This document shows, in pieces, positions 25,638 through 33,863 of a stretch of 64,000 nucleotides of DNA (the first letter of the stretch is position 1; every line of letters begins with the position of its first letter). The position numbers were made by a program, and so were the translations under genes. The DNA comes from Auanema rhodensis. Taxonomy: Eukaryota; Nematoda; Chromadorea; Rhabditida; Rhabditidae. The stretch covers positions 6,510,001 through 6,574,000 of the forward strand of contig OZ059896.1 in NCBI GenBank assembly GCA_964057225.1. Direction: 5' to 3'. Below the pieces are notes generated by a model that saw nothing but the letters and a program-made list of their open reading frames with translations, was not told the DNA's origin and did no database searches.

Positions 25638-25955
25638 TGTATATAAATATATAAAATAAAAGAATATTTTATATTAAAATAAAATATTTAATTAATAATA
25701 AATATTTGACAAAAATATATTTCTTTTTCTTTCTTTTTTTTTGATTAAAAATGAAATCTATAGATATGAATGTATAGAAATTGATTTTATATATTCTTAC
25801 TACTTTTATATAGTTTAGAAAACACAATAGAATTGAGAAAATATAACAAAATTTTCTTTTAGAAAATCGGATTAGAAAAAATATCTTTTATATTTGAAAA
25901 AGGTCATAACTTAGAATGACCGTTTATTTGTGAAAATTCTTTCGAACTAATCTTA
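21504..25955. other. Gene-poor 4.4 kb region with GA/CT tracts
   Basis: No gene could be supported. It contains an uninterrupted (CT)n tract at about 22869-22912, GA-rich runs at about 22178-22250 and 24288-24376, and a (TA)n run at about 25600-25634. Two less AT-rich islands, about 21610-21700 (upstream of the F-box gene) and 24545-25145, have stops in all frames and look like regulatory or noncoding RNA sequence. Several long apparent ORFs here are only translations of simple repeats. Confidence 0.55.
22869..22912. repeat. (CT)n microsatellite
   Basis: Pure CT dinucleotide run of about 44 bases. It produces spurious Arg-Glu and Leu-Ser ORFs on both strands. Confidence 0.9.
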
Positions 25956-26154
25956 TTGAATCTCTTTTCATCCAGTTATATTCAAGAGGTTACAAATCTT
26001 TTATGAAGCTTGAATCTTATATTATAGAAGACAATATTAAAGAAATTCTAAATAAATAATTCTAAATAATAAATAAAAAAAATATATATATATATAGTAT
26101 ATAGTATATATAATTATTTTATATAATTTTAATTTAATAAAGATGTCAGACAGC
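25956..26154 (+). repeat. Direct repeat block A, copy 1
   Basis: The first part (TTGAATCTCTTTTCATCCAG and onward, to about 26008) and the last part (26122-26154, ending GATGTCAGACAGC) recur at 27958-28055. Copy 2 lacks the intervening roughly 110 bases present here. Together with block B this defines a tandemly duplicated segment. Confidence 0.85.
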
Positions 26155-26189
26155 TAATGATGATGAAGATGTGTTGCTGCTACTTCTAG

Positions 26190-26190
<1 letters not shown>

Positions 26191-26222
<32 letters not shown>
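26191..26222. repeat. (GAT)n trinucleotide run
   Basis: About ten GAT units sit between duplicated blocks A and B in copy 1. In copy 2 this position is occupied by the 4.27 kb virus-like insert. Confidence 0.85.
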
Positions 26223-26223
<1 letters not shown>

Positions 26224-26718
26224 GCTATTGTATGTCAAAATATAAGAAAAGAAAGAAAATAATCTTTTTTTCTTTTTCCTCTATTTTCATTCTTTTGTAT
26301 TTCATTTTCTTTTTTATCACAACGATCATAATGCATCCAAGCAAACCAAATATGTAAAAACCTGTTTTATTTAAAAAGTCGTAATATATGAAATACATAT
26401 ATACATATAAATTTATATAAATTTATATAAATTTATATATAAATTTATTAAAAATTAATAAATTAGATGTAACTATATGTATATTTACTAATACATAGGT
26501 GTATATTATTAATATAATATTGTTTGATTTGAATATTATATTATTTCATTATATAAATAATAATTTATTCAAAAATAAAAGAAAAAAATAAAAATATAAA
26601 AGGGAAATAAAGAACAAAAGCATACAGATTCATGTCTTTTTTCATTTATTCTTTTAATTTTTTTTTATATTTACTTTAATAAATTCTTATATAGTATATA
26701 CTAACTATAAACAATATA
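26221..26718 (+). repeat. Direct repeat block B, copy 1 (interrupted by Tc1 element)
   Basis: Aligns with 32327-32824 at a constant offset of 6,106 bases with no indel over 498 bases; sampled rows are identical. It continues after the Tc1-type insertion at about 27891-27956. The near-identity marks a young duplication. Confidence 0.9.
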
Positions 26719-27888
26719 CAGTCATGCGCGATAAAAGTCGGACACCCCTATGTTAGAGGCCCCAAAAAAAAATTTCAATTTCAGGTTCAAGTATCTTCAT
26801 ATCGATTAAAATTCGAGATAAAATGATGAAAACTGAATTTTTTTTAAATTATTAAAGTTTAAATTTGAATATATTAATTTTTTTGATGTTTTTGCATATA
26901 TAAATTTTTAAATTTTTAAATTTTTAAATTTAAGATGGTTAGAGGCAAGAAAACAACCCCTGAAGTTTGTTCAATTATTTTGATCATGAAAAGCAAAGGA
27001 ATCAGCATAAGAAAGATAAGCGATCTGCTATCAATCCCAAGGAGTACAGTTCAAGATGAATGGAAACAATCTCATAAACCATACAAGGTTGATATGAGAG
27101 GAAGGGAACGAAAAACAACCCAGGGACAAGATAATATGATGGTGAGGCTTGTACAACGACATCCTGACATGACATTATCCGAGTTAAGCCAGCATATTTT
27201 TCGAATGTTCAAGATTCAGCTTCATCCCTCAAACGTAAGAAGAAGATTGATCGTAAAAAATCTAAGAGCTCGTGTACCAGCTCAGTTACGAACAGGCTGA
27301 AAAGAATTCAATTTGCTCAGGAGCATTTGAATTGGACGTATCAAGATTGGTCGTCAGTCATATTTACCGACGAAAGCAAATTTTGCTTATTTGGTAATGA
27401 CGGACCAGGATTCATCAGAAGACCTGTGAACCAGCGCTACAACCCCAAGTTTATGAGGCCAACTGTGAAGCATGGTGGAGGAAACGTCATGATCTGGGGC
27501 TGCTTTTGTTCCACCGAAGCCCAATTTCCAATCGCGAGATCTCAACCCGATCGAACATCTTTGGAGAGAACTTGGTCGACGTGCTGCCAAATTCCCTTGT
27601 TCGAACAAGGATGAGAAGTTCAGAGTCCTAGGGACCCTATGAAGAGAAATTTCGCCGGAAATTCTGAAGAAGCTCGTGGAATCAATGCCAAGAAGACTTC
27701 AAGCTGTGATCGATAATTTTGGGTACCCCACAAAATATTAATAAACTTGTTCTTTATTTTTTTTTAAGTTCATTTTTTGATTCTATAGTGTTTTTCAACA
27801 CTTCTACTATTTTTTTCGATTTTTTGTAGTTTGCTTCAAAAGATACAGGGGTTTCTAGTAGGTGTCCGACTTTCATCGCACATGACTA
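26719..27888 (+). mobile_element. Tc1-family transposon, internally deleted
   Basis: A 1,170-bp element is flanked by TA target duplications (26717-26718 and 27889-27890). Its roughly 28-bp terminal inverted repeats differ at about four positions: the left end begins CAGTCATGCGCGAT, and the right end read inward begins TAGTCATGTGCGAT. Both ends share AAAGTCGGACACC. The related unoccupied sequence in block B copy 2 (around 32818) shows the likely pre-insertion site. Full-length Tc1 elements are about 1.6 kb, so roughly 0.4 kb is missing. Confidence 0.93.
26935..27742 (+). pseudogene. Tc1-type transposase, broken
   Basis: The N-terminal 121 residues (26935-27300) form a paired-like helix-turn-helix DNA-binding region (SKGISIRKISDLLSIPRSTV), then a stop. 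The catalytic part resumes in another frame at about 27300. It contains IFTDESKFCLFG (first catalytic Asp) and HGGGNVMIWGCF. The sequence then jumps near 27520, losing the region with the second catalytic Asp. It resumes in a third frame with LNPIEHLWREL, which carries the final acidic residue. Another stop follows near 27640. The element cannot make active transposase and could only have moved using enzyme supplied in trans. Confidence 0.9.
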
Positions 27889-27957
27889 TATTTTATATTT
27901 TTAATAATAAAAAATAATATAAAAATCAAATTAATTAATAAAAATCTATATTATATT

Positions 27958-28055
27958 TTGAATCTCTTTTCATCCAGTTATATTCAAGAGGTTACAAATC
28001 TTTTATGAAGTTTTTTTATGAATATAATTTTAATTTAATAAAGATGTCAGACAGC
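27958..28055 (+). repeat. Direct repeat block A, copy 2
   Basis: Begins TTGAATCTCTTTTCATCCAG and ends GATGTCAGACAGC, matching the start and end of 25956-26154 with the middle deleted. It directly precedes the virus-like insert. Confidence 0.85.
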
Positions 28056-28302
28056 AAGAATATGTATTTTGCCGTTCTAGCGCACCTTTTTGCCCATCCT
28101 TAATTTTCGAATTTTTAAGCCATTTTAAGGCTTATCTTCATTGATTTTGTATCTCAACTCTTCGAACAAGTGTCCTTTTAAACAATTTTCAAAAATGGTA
28201 AAAAGGTCGAAATGCGCTACCCTAAAAATGTGGTCGAAATCCAGTGGTCGAAATGGTCGAGAAAAATGCGCTAACATTTCGAATGAAAATAATGTTCAAT
28301 AA

Positions 28303-28752
28303 ATGGTGAAGTCCAGAGGATCTGCGTCGCAAGCTCCTCCAGGAGTGCCTGAGAATCTAAAATTCCATAAAAACCTTAGAGCTCTAACAAATAGTGATCT
28401 TGAAGAACTTGTAAAACTATTAAAGATAAGAAACTTCAGAAGAATCATTACGAGAGACACCTTACCACTTCAAGAAATTAAAGAAAAAGAAGTTGGTATA
28501 ATTAATTTAGATTCTTCTAGTGGTAAAGGTACTCATTGGGTTCGTTATTCTAAAAATAAAGGAAAGATTTATTACTTTGATTGCTTCGGACTTGATCCTC
28601 CTTTACAACTTCAAGAATATCTCAAGAGTAGAAATAAAAACGATAAAATAAAGCTTTCAACATTCAAAGTTCAAGATTTTGGAACACATCATTGTGGTTA
28701 TTGTTTACTACTTTTAAAATTATTAGAAAATATGATTTTCAGAAATCAGTAA
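28303..28752 (+). CDS. Adenovirus-type (C5, adenain-like) cysteine protease of a virus-like element
   Basis: A 149-residue intact ORF. In Maverick/Polinton and adintovirus-like elements such proteases are thought to mature virion proteins. The catalytic pattern of adenain is visible: His78 in THWV, Asp93 in YYFDCFG, Gln124 in VQDFG and Cys131 in HHCGYC. The Gln-to-Cys spacing of seven residues is as in adenovirus protease. The N-terminal 50 residues are Lys-rich and lack a signal peptide. It is uninterrupted while the polymerase-type ORF downstream is broken. It lies 247 bases inside the left border of the insert. A related C48 (Ulp1-like) protease is the alternative family, but the Q...C spacing favours C5. 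Confidence 0.8.
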   Translation: MVKSRGSASQAPPGVPENLKFHKNLRALTNSDLEELVKLLKIRNFRRIITRDTLPLQEIKEKEVGIINLDSSSGKGTHWVRYSKNKGKIYYFDCFGLDPPLQLQEYLKSRNKNDKIKLSTFKVQDFGTHHCGYCLLLLKLLENMIFRNQ

Positions 28753-28890
28753 TTGGTCTGATGTGAATGCCATCATCCATTACAACACCTTTCGGATACA
28801 CCAGAGATAATCCAGTTTTATTCAAATCATAAGTCTTGGATAATCAATCCAAGCATAATTGAATTGCAACATTCTCACCTTAAAATCATC
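28742..28890 (-). pseudogene. Short minus-strand coding remnant of the virus-like element
   Basis: Read on the minus strand, this gives two short protein-like stretches in different frames: RMLQFNYAWIDYP followed by a break, then GLSLVYPKGVVMD to near the end of the protease gene. Composition is coding-like and the position fits a compact convergent gene. It is too short and broken to identify; a structural protein fragment is one possibility. Confidence 0.3.
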
Positions 28891-29005
28891 GAACATATTA
28901 CAAGCTGTTGCGGTGTGATGAGGCCGTGTGAAATAATATATTTATTCTAAGTAGAATAAACAACTAAACATAATAATCGAGGAAGAAATAAAGAAATACA
29001 ATCAA

Positions 29006-29903
29006 TTACACAACAAAAACGGAATAAGAACACTTGAAAGGAGTACCACCAAGAATAATAGTATTATTTACTTTTTTGATATTAACCTTTGGATCAGTTC
29101 CAACAATAAAAACCTTATTGAATTCTGCCTCAAGATTTTTGGTATCAAATGTTGCAAATATATTAACAAATTTTTCAATATCGCTTATGAATCCTTCATA
29201 TTCACTCGGCTTGAAATAAGTGGAACCATAAACACTCGAGTGCAACCTAAATTTACTTAATAGTTTTAAGAGAAATAGAAGAACCAAAAAATTCTAACTA
29301 AAAATAAATATAAAGGAAAATCTACTATAATATATAAAACAACTGTGCAATAAAACATAAACTTAAATAGCTTACTTTTCGGCCGTTGTCCAGTATTCCT
29401 TCATTTCAATTGCTATTCTGACGTTTTGAACGGCACAGATGATCGCGAAATTACAGAAGTAAGTCAAAGATTTATGCGATTTGATGTCGATACCTGAAAC
29501 CTTCAGATAAAAACATCCAATAAGCAATATATATTACCTCCGGACAATAGGAACTGCTTCTTCACAGCATAGATCGCGGCAAACCACAATTTCTCGGCTG
29601 CTTGAATGATGTCTGGCGGCGATTGACTGTGATAGAACCGAGCCTTCTCGATAAACGTTTTCACGTCGTATTCCTCCATTTCTTTCTGAAAAACAAAATA
29701 ATTTTTTAAAAATTTGTTTGTTAACTCGTAGTTTATTTTAAGAAAACTTATTAGCACCCAAAAATCAAAATAAATCATACCAAAAACTCCCAGCCACAAT
29801 CATCAACAAGCACGTTTTCTTTGAATTGATCGCGTAGACGGTCAAAAGTCTCTTCGTCATCGCAAATCAAACGATCGCCATTTACGAAAAATTCCTTAGG
29901 CAT
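29006..29903 (-). CDS. PaREP1-like (HEPN-type) protein carried inside the virus-like insert
   Basis: Four exons (29781-29903, 29538-29685, 29376-29493, 29006-29246) join in perfect phase to give 209 residues, starting MPKEFFVNGDRLICDDEE and ending at TAA. The core helices (residues about 45-130) include DIIQAAEKLWFAAIYAVKKQ, then SHKSLTYFCNFAI and EYWTTAEKLHSSVYG. This is the pattern of the archaeal PaREP1/PaREP8 family, an all-helical HEPN-clan fold with relatives in some animals. A CTCTTTTTAG acceptor lies 15 bases before the ATG. Codons are G/C-ended more often than in neighbouring genes, and all introns and the frame are intact, unlike the flanking viral ORFs. It may be cargo captured by the element. 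Biochemical role is unknown; some HEPN proteins are RNases, but the Rx4-6H motif was not confirmed here. Family assignment is by eye. Confidence 0.55.
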
Positions 29904-30182
29904 AGGGTTAACGCTACTTCTAAAAAGAGCTTTAATGGAAGAATGCGATGTTAACAGTTTTTCTCCTTCCTGTTCGTCTATTTGTCTTCTATTCTAGTTA
30001 AAAGAGTCGCGTGTCGCGTCGCGTGCGCCTAGTTCAACTGGGGCAATTGTGTGATTGTGCTCGGTCACACTTCTAGGAAGCTTTGCTTTCGCTGCTTACG
30101 CCTTATTTCAATTTTGACCATCTTTTCTAAAAAAATCCTTGAAATTTTCAATTCTGACTTATCCTGAAGAATTCGAGAAAAT
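29904..30182. other. Probable promoter region of the PaREP1-like gene
   Basis: Contains a locally GC-rich block at about 30000-30065 (CGCGTGTCGCGTCGCGTGCG), unique in this AT-rich neighbourhood, immediately upstream of the minus-strand gene. One arm of a 27-base inverted repeat lies at 30067-30094. Confidence 0.4.
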
Positions 30183-30446
30183 CTATGGTTTTTGAATACT
30201 TTTTTGAATGAAAGCTATTTGTTCTTCTGGTGTTCTTTTTTTAGTTATTTTAGAAATGTCTATCAATCCTATAGATTTGGGATTTCCAGAGGTCTTTGAT
30301 TCTACCAATCCTCCAAATGACGCAGTTGAAGGATGCTTTGCTGACGCTCTAGAAATATTTGATTCGAAATCATCATCATACTCCTTCACCAGGTGAATGT
30401 CTTACAGATCCTTCGGATTCAGCGAAAGCAAGCTTCCTAGAAGTGT
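30067..30446. repeat. Short inverted repeat inside the virus-like insert
   Basis: The sequence at 30067-30094 (ACACTTCTAGGAAGCTT...) recurs in inverted orientation at 30420-30446 with a single-base length difference. The right arm lies within a protein-like minus-strand ORF; the left does not. Confidence 0.8.
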
Positions 30447-30579
30447 CTGTGAATTTTCTAATATTCTTATTTAAATAATCTACACTACAACCAATTTCTC
30501 TGCAGAATTTTGTTTTCTTGATGTAAACATTTTTATTTTTGTAATCAATCCAGGCATCATATAATTTTCTATTACTCAT
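30183..30579 (-). pseudogene. Frameshifted unknown ORF of the virus-like element
   Basis: Two overlapping minus-strand frames appear to be one gene. The upstream part (30579-30376) starts MSNRKLYDAWIDYKN and carries a Lys-rich, helix-turn-helix-like stretch (TKFCREIGCSVDYLNKNI). The downstream part (30389-30183) has KEYDDDFESNISRASA and ends KSIQKP. They are joined by a frame change near 30385. No homologue was recognised. Its position among viral-type ORFs suggests an element gene with a possible DNA-binding N-terminus. Confidence 0.45.
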
Positions 30580-30653
30580 TTTTAATTTATATCTTTGTGT
30601 AGCAAAAAAGTAAATCTTTGATTTATATCATTAAAAATTATCAATAGATTATA

Positions 30654-31151
30654 ATGAATACTAATGAATACTTTTGGATACTAATGGATACTAAAGATTC
30701 GAAGTTATCACGAAGTGATGAACATAGTTACAAATATGCTTTTATTAAACACTTAACATCAGAATGTAAAAGTGAATGCAAAAGTATAATAATTAATTGT
30801 CTCGGAATTTCTAATAAAAAGAAATCTATGATGCTCAAAGAAGTAGAAAAAGCATTTCAATTAGAAAGAGATGAACACAATGAACTGAGAAAGAAGTATA
30901 ATGAGAAACAAAAGGAACAAATAGTAGAAATTCCTTTAGTTGATCTTTCTCTTACTCTAAAGAATAAGAAGACATTGACAAATCGAGAATGTTTAGATTT
31001 TCTCAATGATCTAGATATAGATGATACACTTCTTAGTGATAAGTTTAAAAGAGTGGATGTTTCTGAAGAATTTTCAAATATTTCGAGAGCATATGTAAAT
31101 GAAGAGAATAACATTATTCAGCGTCAACAGTGTAAGCTTCCTCAAAGCTAA
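30654..31151 (+). CDS. Unknown 165-residue protein of the virus-like element
   Basis: Intact plus-strand ORF starting MNTNEYFWILMDTKDSK. Residues about 20-45 are Ser/Cys-rich (HLTSECKSECKSIIINCLG). Residues 60-95 form a charged helical stretch, and a C-terminal acidic region reads LDIDDTLLSDKF. There is no signal peptide or membrane segment. It is convergent with the ORF at 31148-31402 and the stop codons overlap. Compact packing and location argue for an element gene. Function not recognised. Confidence 0.5.
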   Translation: MNTNEYFWILMDTKDSKLSRSDEHSYKYAFIKHLTSECKSECKSIIINCLGISNKKKSMMLKEVEKAFQLERDEHNELRKKYNEKQKEQIVEIPLVDLSLTLKNKKTLTNRECLDFLNDLDIDDTLLSDKFKRVDVSEEFSNISRAYVNEENNIIQRQQCKLPQS

Positions 31152-31402
31152 AAAGTTAAAAACCTATGTTGAGCAGGTAGATCTTTCTTTTTTATCCTTT
31201 TCTGGCGAATCAATTCATCGACAATAGAATGAATTTTATTATATTCACCATTATTCCCAGCTTGATATGAACCTACTGATAATCTTAATGAATCCAGTAG
31301 AGTATTAATATCAGAAGGTAAAATGATTGATATTGAGATAAGATGATTAATCAAACTTCCTGAAACCTGAGAAGTTTGAATGATCATTCTCAAAAAAATC
31401 AA
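31148..31402 (-). CDS. Unknown small ORF of the virus-like element (partial)
   Basis: Minus-strand ORF of up to 84 codons ending PAQHRFLTF. The conserved-looking part is INTLLDSLRLSVGSYQAG followed by IVDELIRQKRIKKKDLP, resembling the C-termini of hypothetical proteins found in Maverick-type elements. Its stop overlaps that of the convergent ORF at 30654-31151. It is probably the 3' part of a longer, now truncated gene. Confidence 0.4.
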   Translation of the reverse strand: MIFLRMIIQTSQVSGSLINHLISISIILPSDINTLLDSLRLSVGSYQAGNNGEYNKIHSIVDELIRQKRIKKKDLPAQHRFLTF

Positions 31403-31546
31403 GAAAATCCATTACCACCTCCAGATGAGATTTTTCCTATGGATGATTTGATTTTTATTTAACAAAACGATATAGAAAATGCTAATTCAAGAATAAGAAA
31501 TTATAGAAGCAAGAAAAACAAAGATTTCCTAGAAAATCCTTTTGAA

Positions 31547-32320
31547 ATGATCGAAGAGAAAGGTATTGAATTTTACACCACGATTCTAAAAAAGAGATTG
31601 ACTTCTTTTCTCAAGAAGAAGCAAAATACTGTAGTAAATGGTATTTACAAAAATACTAATGTGAGAATAACGCTATATTTAGAATATGAAACAAAGAAGC
31701 CTGATTCTACTGATCCGCATAAGATTCATGTAAATACGAAAACTCAACTTTTACATTCTGGTGAAAGTAGGGAAGAATTCTATCAAGCAACATGTAGCAC
31801 ATTAATGAATGACGTGGAGAATAGAGAACATCATGCTTCAGGATTAGTGATAACTAGGTTTTCGAGATTGACGATGTTTCAAACTAAAACTGATGTAATG
31901 ATAGGAGCATACCGAATTCTCAGTTTGTTATTAAGAAAAGGTCTGTTTTAAATATCCAGAACAAAGATAACATGTGTTTCAAGTGGTGTATTCTAGCTCA
32001 TCTACATCCTGCTAAAAGAAATAAAGAAAGAGTTACTAAATACACGTCTTTTAAGGATAAATTGAATTTTGATGGACTTGAATTTCCTTTCAAGTTTGAA
32101 TAATTTAAGTGTTCATGTTTTTGCATATGAATACTCTATTTCAAATTATGCTCAAACGAGAAATAATTACCGACCTACACCCGATGATTATGAACATAGA
32201 ATATATAAAATTCGTCATTCAACTTATAAATGTGAAAAAGAAAGAACTGTTAACCTCTTTTATAATGAAGATTCAGAAGGTAATGGACATTTTAGTCTTA
32301 GTCTTCACATATTTAAGTAG
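31547..32320 (+). pseudogene. Broken polymerase-B-associated N-terminal ORF of the virus-like element
   Basis: Three consecutive frames carry one ancestral ORF: 31547 to about 31905, then about 31905-32092, then about 32095-32320, separated by frame changes near 31905 and 32095. The middle frame has the NKDNMCFKWC...LHP pattern. The last frame has NLSVHVFAYE, as in the large animal transposon/virus proteins that precede or fuse to DNA polymerase B. The polymerase catalytic motifs themselves are absent; the sequence ends at block B. The gene is non-functional. The family link rests on motif order and was not confirmed by alignment. Confidence 0.6.
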
Positions 32321-32326
32321 ACTTAA

Positions 32327-32889
32327 GAAGCTATTGTATGTCAAAATATAAGAAAAGAAAGAAAATAATCTTTTTTTCTTTTTCCTCTATTTTCATTCTT
32401 TTGTATTTCATTTTCTTTTTTATCACAACGATCATAATGCATCCAAGCAAACCAAATATGTAAAAACCTGTTTTATTTAAAAAGTCGTAATATATGAAAT
32501 ACATATATACATATAAATTTATATAAATTTATATAAATTTATATATAAATTTATTAAAAATTAATAAATTAGATGTAACTATATGTATATTTACTAATAC
32601 ATAGGTGTATATTATTAATATAATATTGTTTGATTTGAATATTATATTATTTCATTATATAAATAATAATTTATTCAAAAATAAAAGAAAAAAATAAAAA
32701 TATAAAAGGGAAATAAAGAACAAAAGCATACAGATTCATGTCTTTTTTCATTTATTCTTTTAATTTTTTTTTATATTTACTTTAATAAATTCTTATATAG
32801 TATATACTAACTATAAACAATATATATATATTTTTAATAATAAAAAATAATATAAAAATCAAATTAATTAATAAAAATCTATATTATAT
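32327..32889 (+). repeat. Direct repeat block B, copy 2 (without Tc1)
   Basis: Matches 26221-26718 plus 27891-27956. At about 32818 the sequence reads ACAATATATATA..., the uninterrupted equivalent of the site where the Tc1-type element sits in copy 1. Confidence 0.9.
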
Positions 32890-33245
32890 GTATAACTTAA
32901 ATATTATTTTAAATATATTTGTTTTTTACATTTTTGTTTAAATTTGTCAATTAAAAATAAACAAAAATAATATAAAAATATTTATAAAAATTAAAAAAAA
33001 ATTAAAATAATAGAAATTAAATTAAAGGAACATATTTAGCCATGAAAGACATATAATTAAGAATTATTTACTATATTATTTATATAATATGTAATCCCTG
33101 ATTAGTTATGACCCGTAATATTGTGGATTTTTTCTTTTAAAATGAGAGCCTGAAAGAAAAAATATAATTATATCATAAAATTATATTAATTATGTTATAA
33201 AATCTTTAAATTCCGAATTTAAAAATCTTGATTTACCTTTATTTT

Positions 33246-33863
33246 CTAAAAAAAATTCCATTTGTGATGTGATTTCAATTGTCCCGTACATACGCAACAT
33301 GTCATTCCTGTAGCCGTTAACATACATGTCATCTCATCAGATTCAAATTCAGAACAATCCATCAAATCAATATGTTCACAATCACCTAGAATACTGAGCT
33401 GGATAGGTTGAAATGCTTGATATAACAAGTTACTTACCACTTTCTATAACAGCATTACTTATATGACGTCGACGACGTACTTCTACATTGGTTTCAGAAG
33501 AAGATGATTCTGACGATAAAGCTGCAGTTGTAGTTGTAGTCATTACTTCCAGTTCAGGTGAGGAGTCTGGGTTGAATCGTCGGAGATAGACATCACGACT
33601 GACAGCAGGTTCCCACGCTACAATAGGCACACCACCAACGACATCCAGCGGAGTTCTGAAAGATTAATATAATTTATTTATATAATTAAAGTTAAAAACG
33701 ATGTTTATTCGTTTAAATCTTATAAAACATACATTTTGCCTTCTCTTTCTTTAATTATTTTTCGAAGAACACGAAGAGTATCAGCACGTCCTTGAACCAA
33801 CAGGTTGTTCAAACTATGTACAAAAGCAATGCTTGTAGTAATAAGTAAAAGCAATCTAGTCAT
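33246..33863 (-). CDS. Small secreted protein with Cys-rich C-terminus, unknown
   Basis: Three exons (33733-33863, 33438-33655, 33246-33385) join in phase to give 162 residues. The N-terminus MTRLLLLITTSIAFVHS is a signal peptide. A basic stretch follows (RKIIKEREGK), then a Thr/Ser-rich linker (TTTTTAALSSESSSSE) that could be O-glycosylated, and a multibasic RRRRH site near residue 110. The last exon is Cys-rich: GDCEHIDLMDCSEF then MTCMLTATGMTCCVC. A TTTCAG acceptor lies 7 bases upstream of the ATG. The layout (signal, basic cleavage site, Cys-rich end) suggests a processed secreted peptide. No family was recognised. Confidence 0.65.

Larger units (their letters stand above)
28056..32326. 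mobile_element. Maverick/Polinton- or adintovirus-like insert, partial and decayed
   Basis: A 4,271-bp stretch lies between block A copy 2 and block B copy 2, where copy 1 has only 66 bases. It encodes an adenovirus-type cysteine protease (+), unknown ORFs on both strands, and a frame-broken polymerase-associated ORF (+). Protease together with protein-primed polymerase B genes is the hallmark of Maverick/Polinton elements and adintoviruses, which are known from nematodes and other animals. No integrase, packaging ATPase, recognisable capsid gene or long terminal inverted repeat is visible, and 15-20 kb would be expected of a full element. This is therefore a fragment. An apparently intact spliced gene (29006-29903) lies inside it. 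Confidence 0.7.

Noticed and set aside
29006-29903. PaREP1-like gene as recent archaeal contamination or direct transfer
   Set aside because: It has three spliceosomal introns with host-type ends and a host-type acceptor at its start, so it has a eukaryotic history.
28056-32326. A complete Polinton/Maverick
   Set aside because: Integrase, packaging ATPase, polymerase catalytic motifs, recognisable capsid genes and terminal inverted repeats are not present; only a fragment can be claimed.
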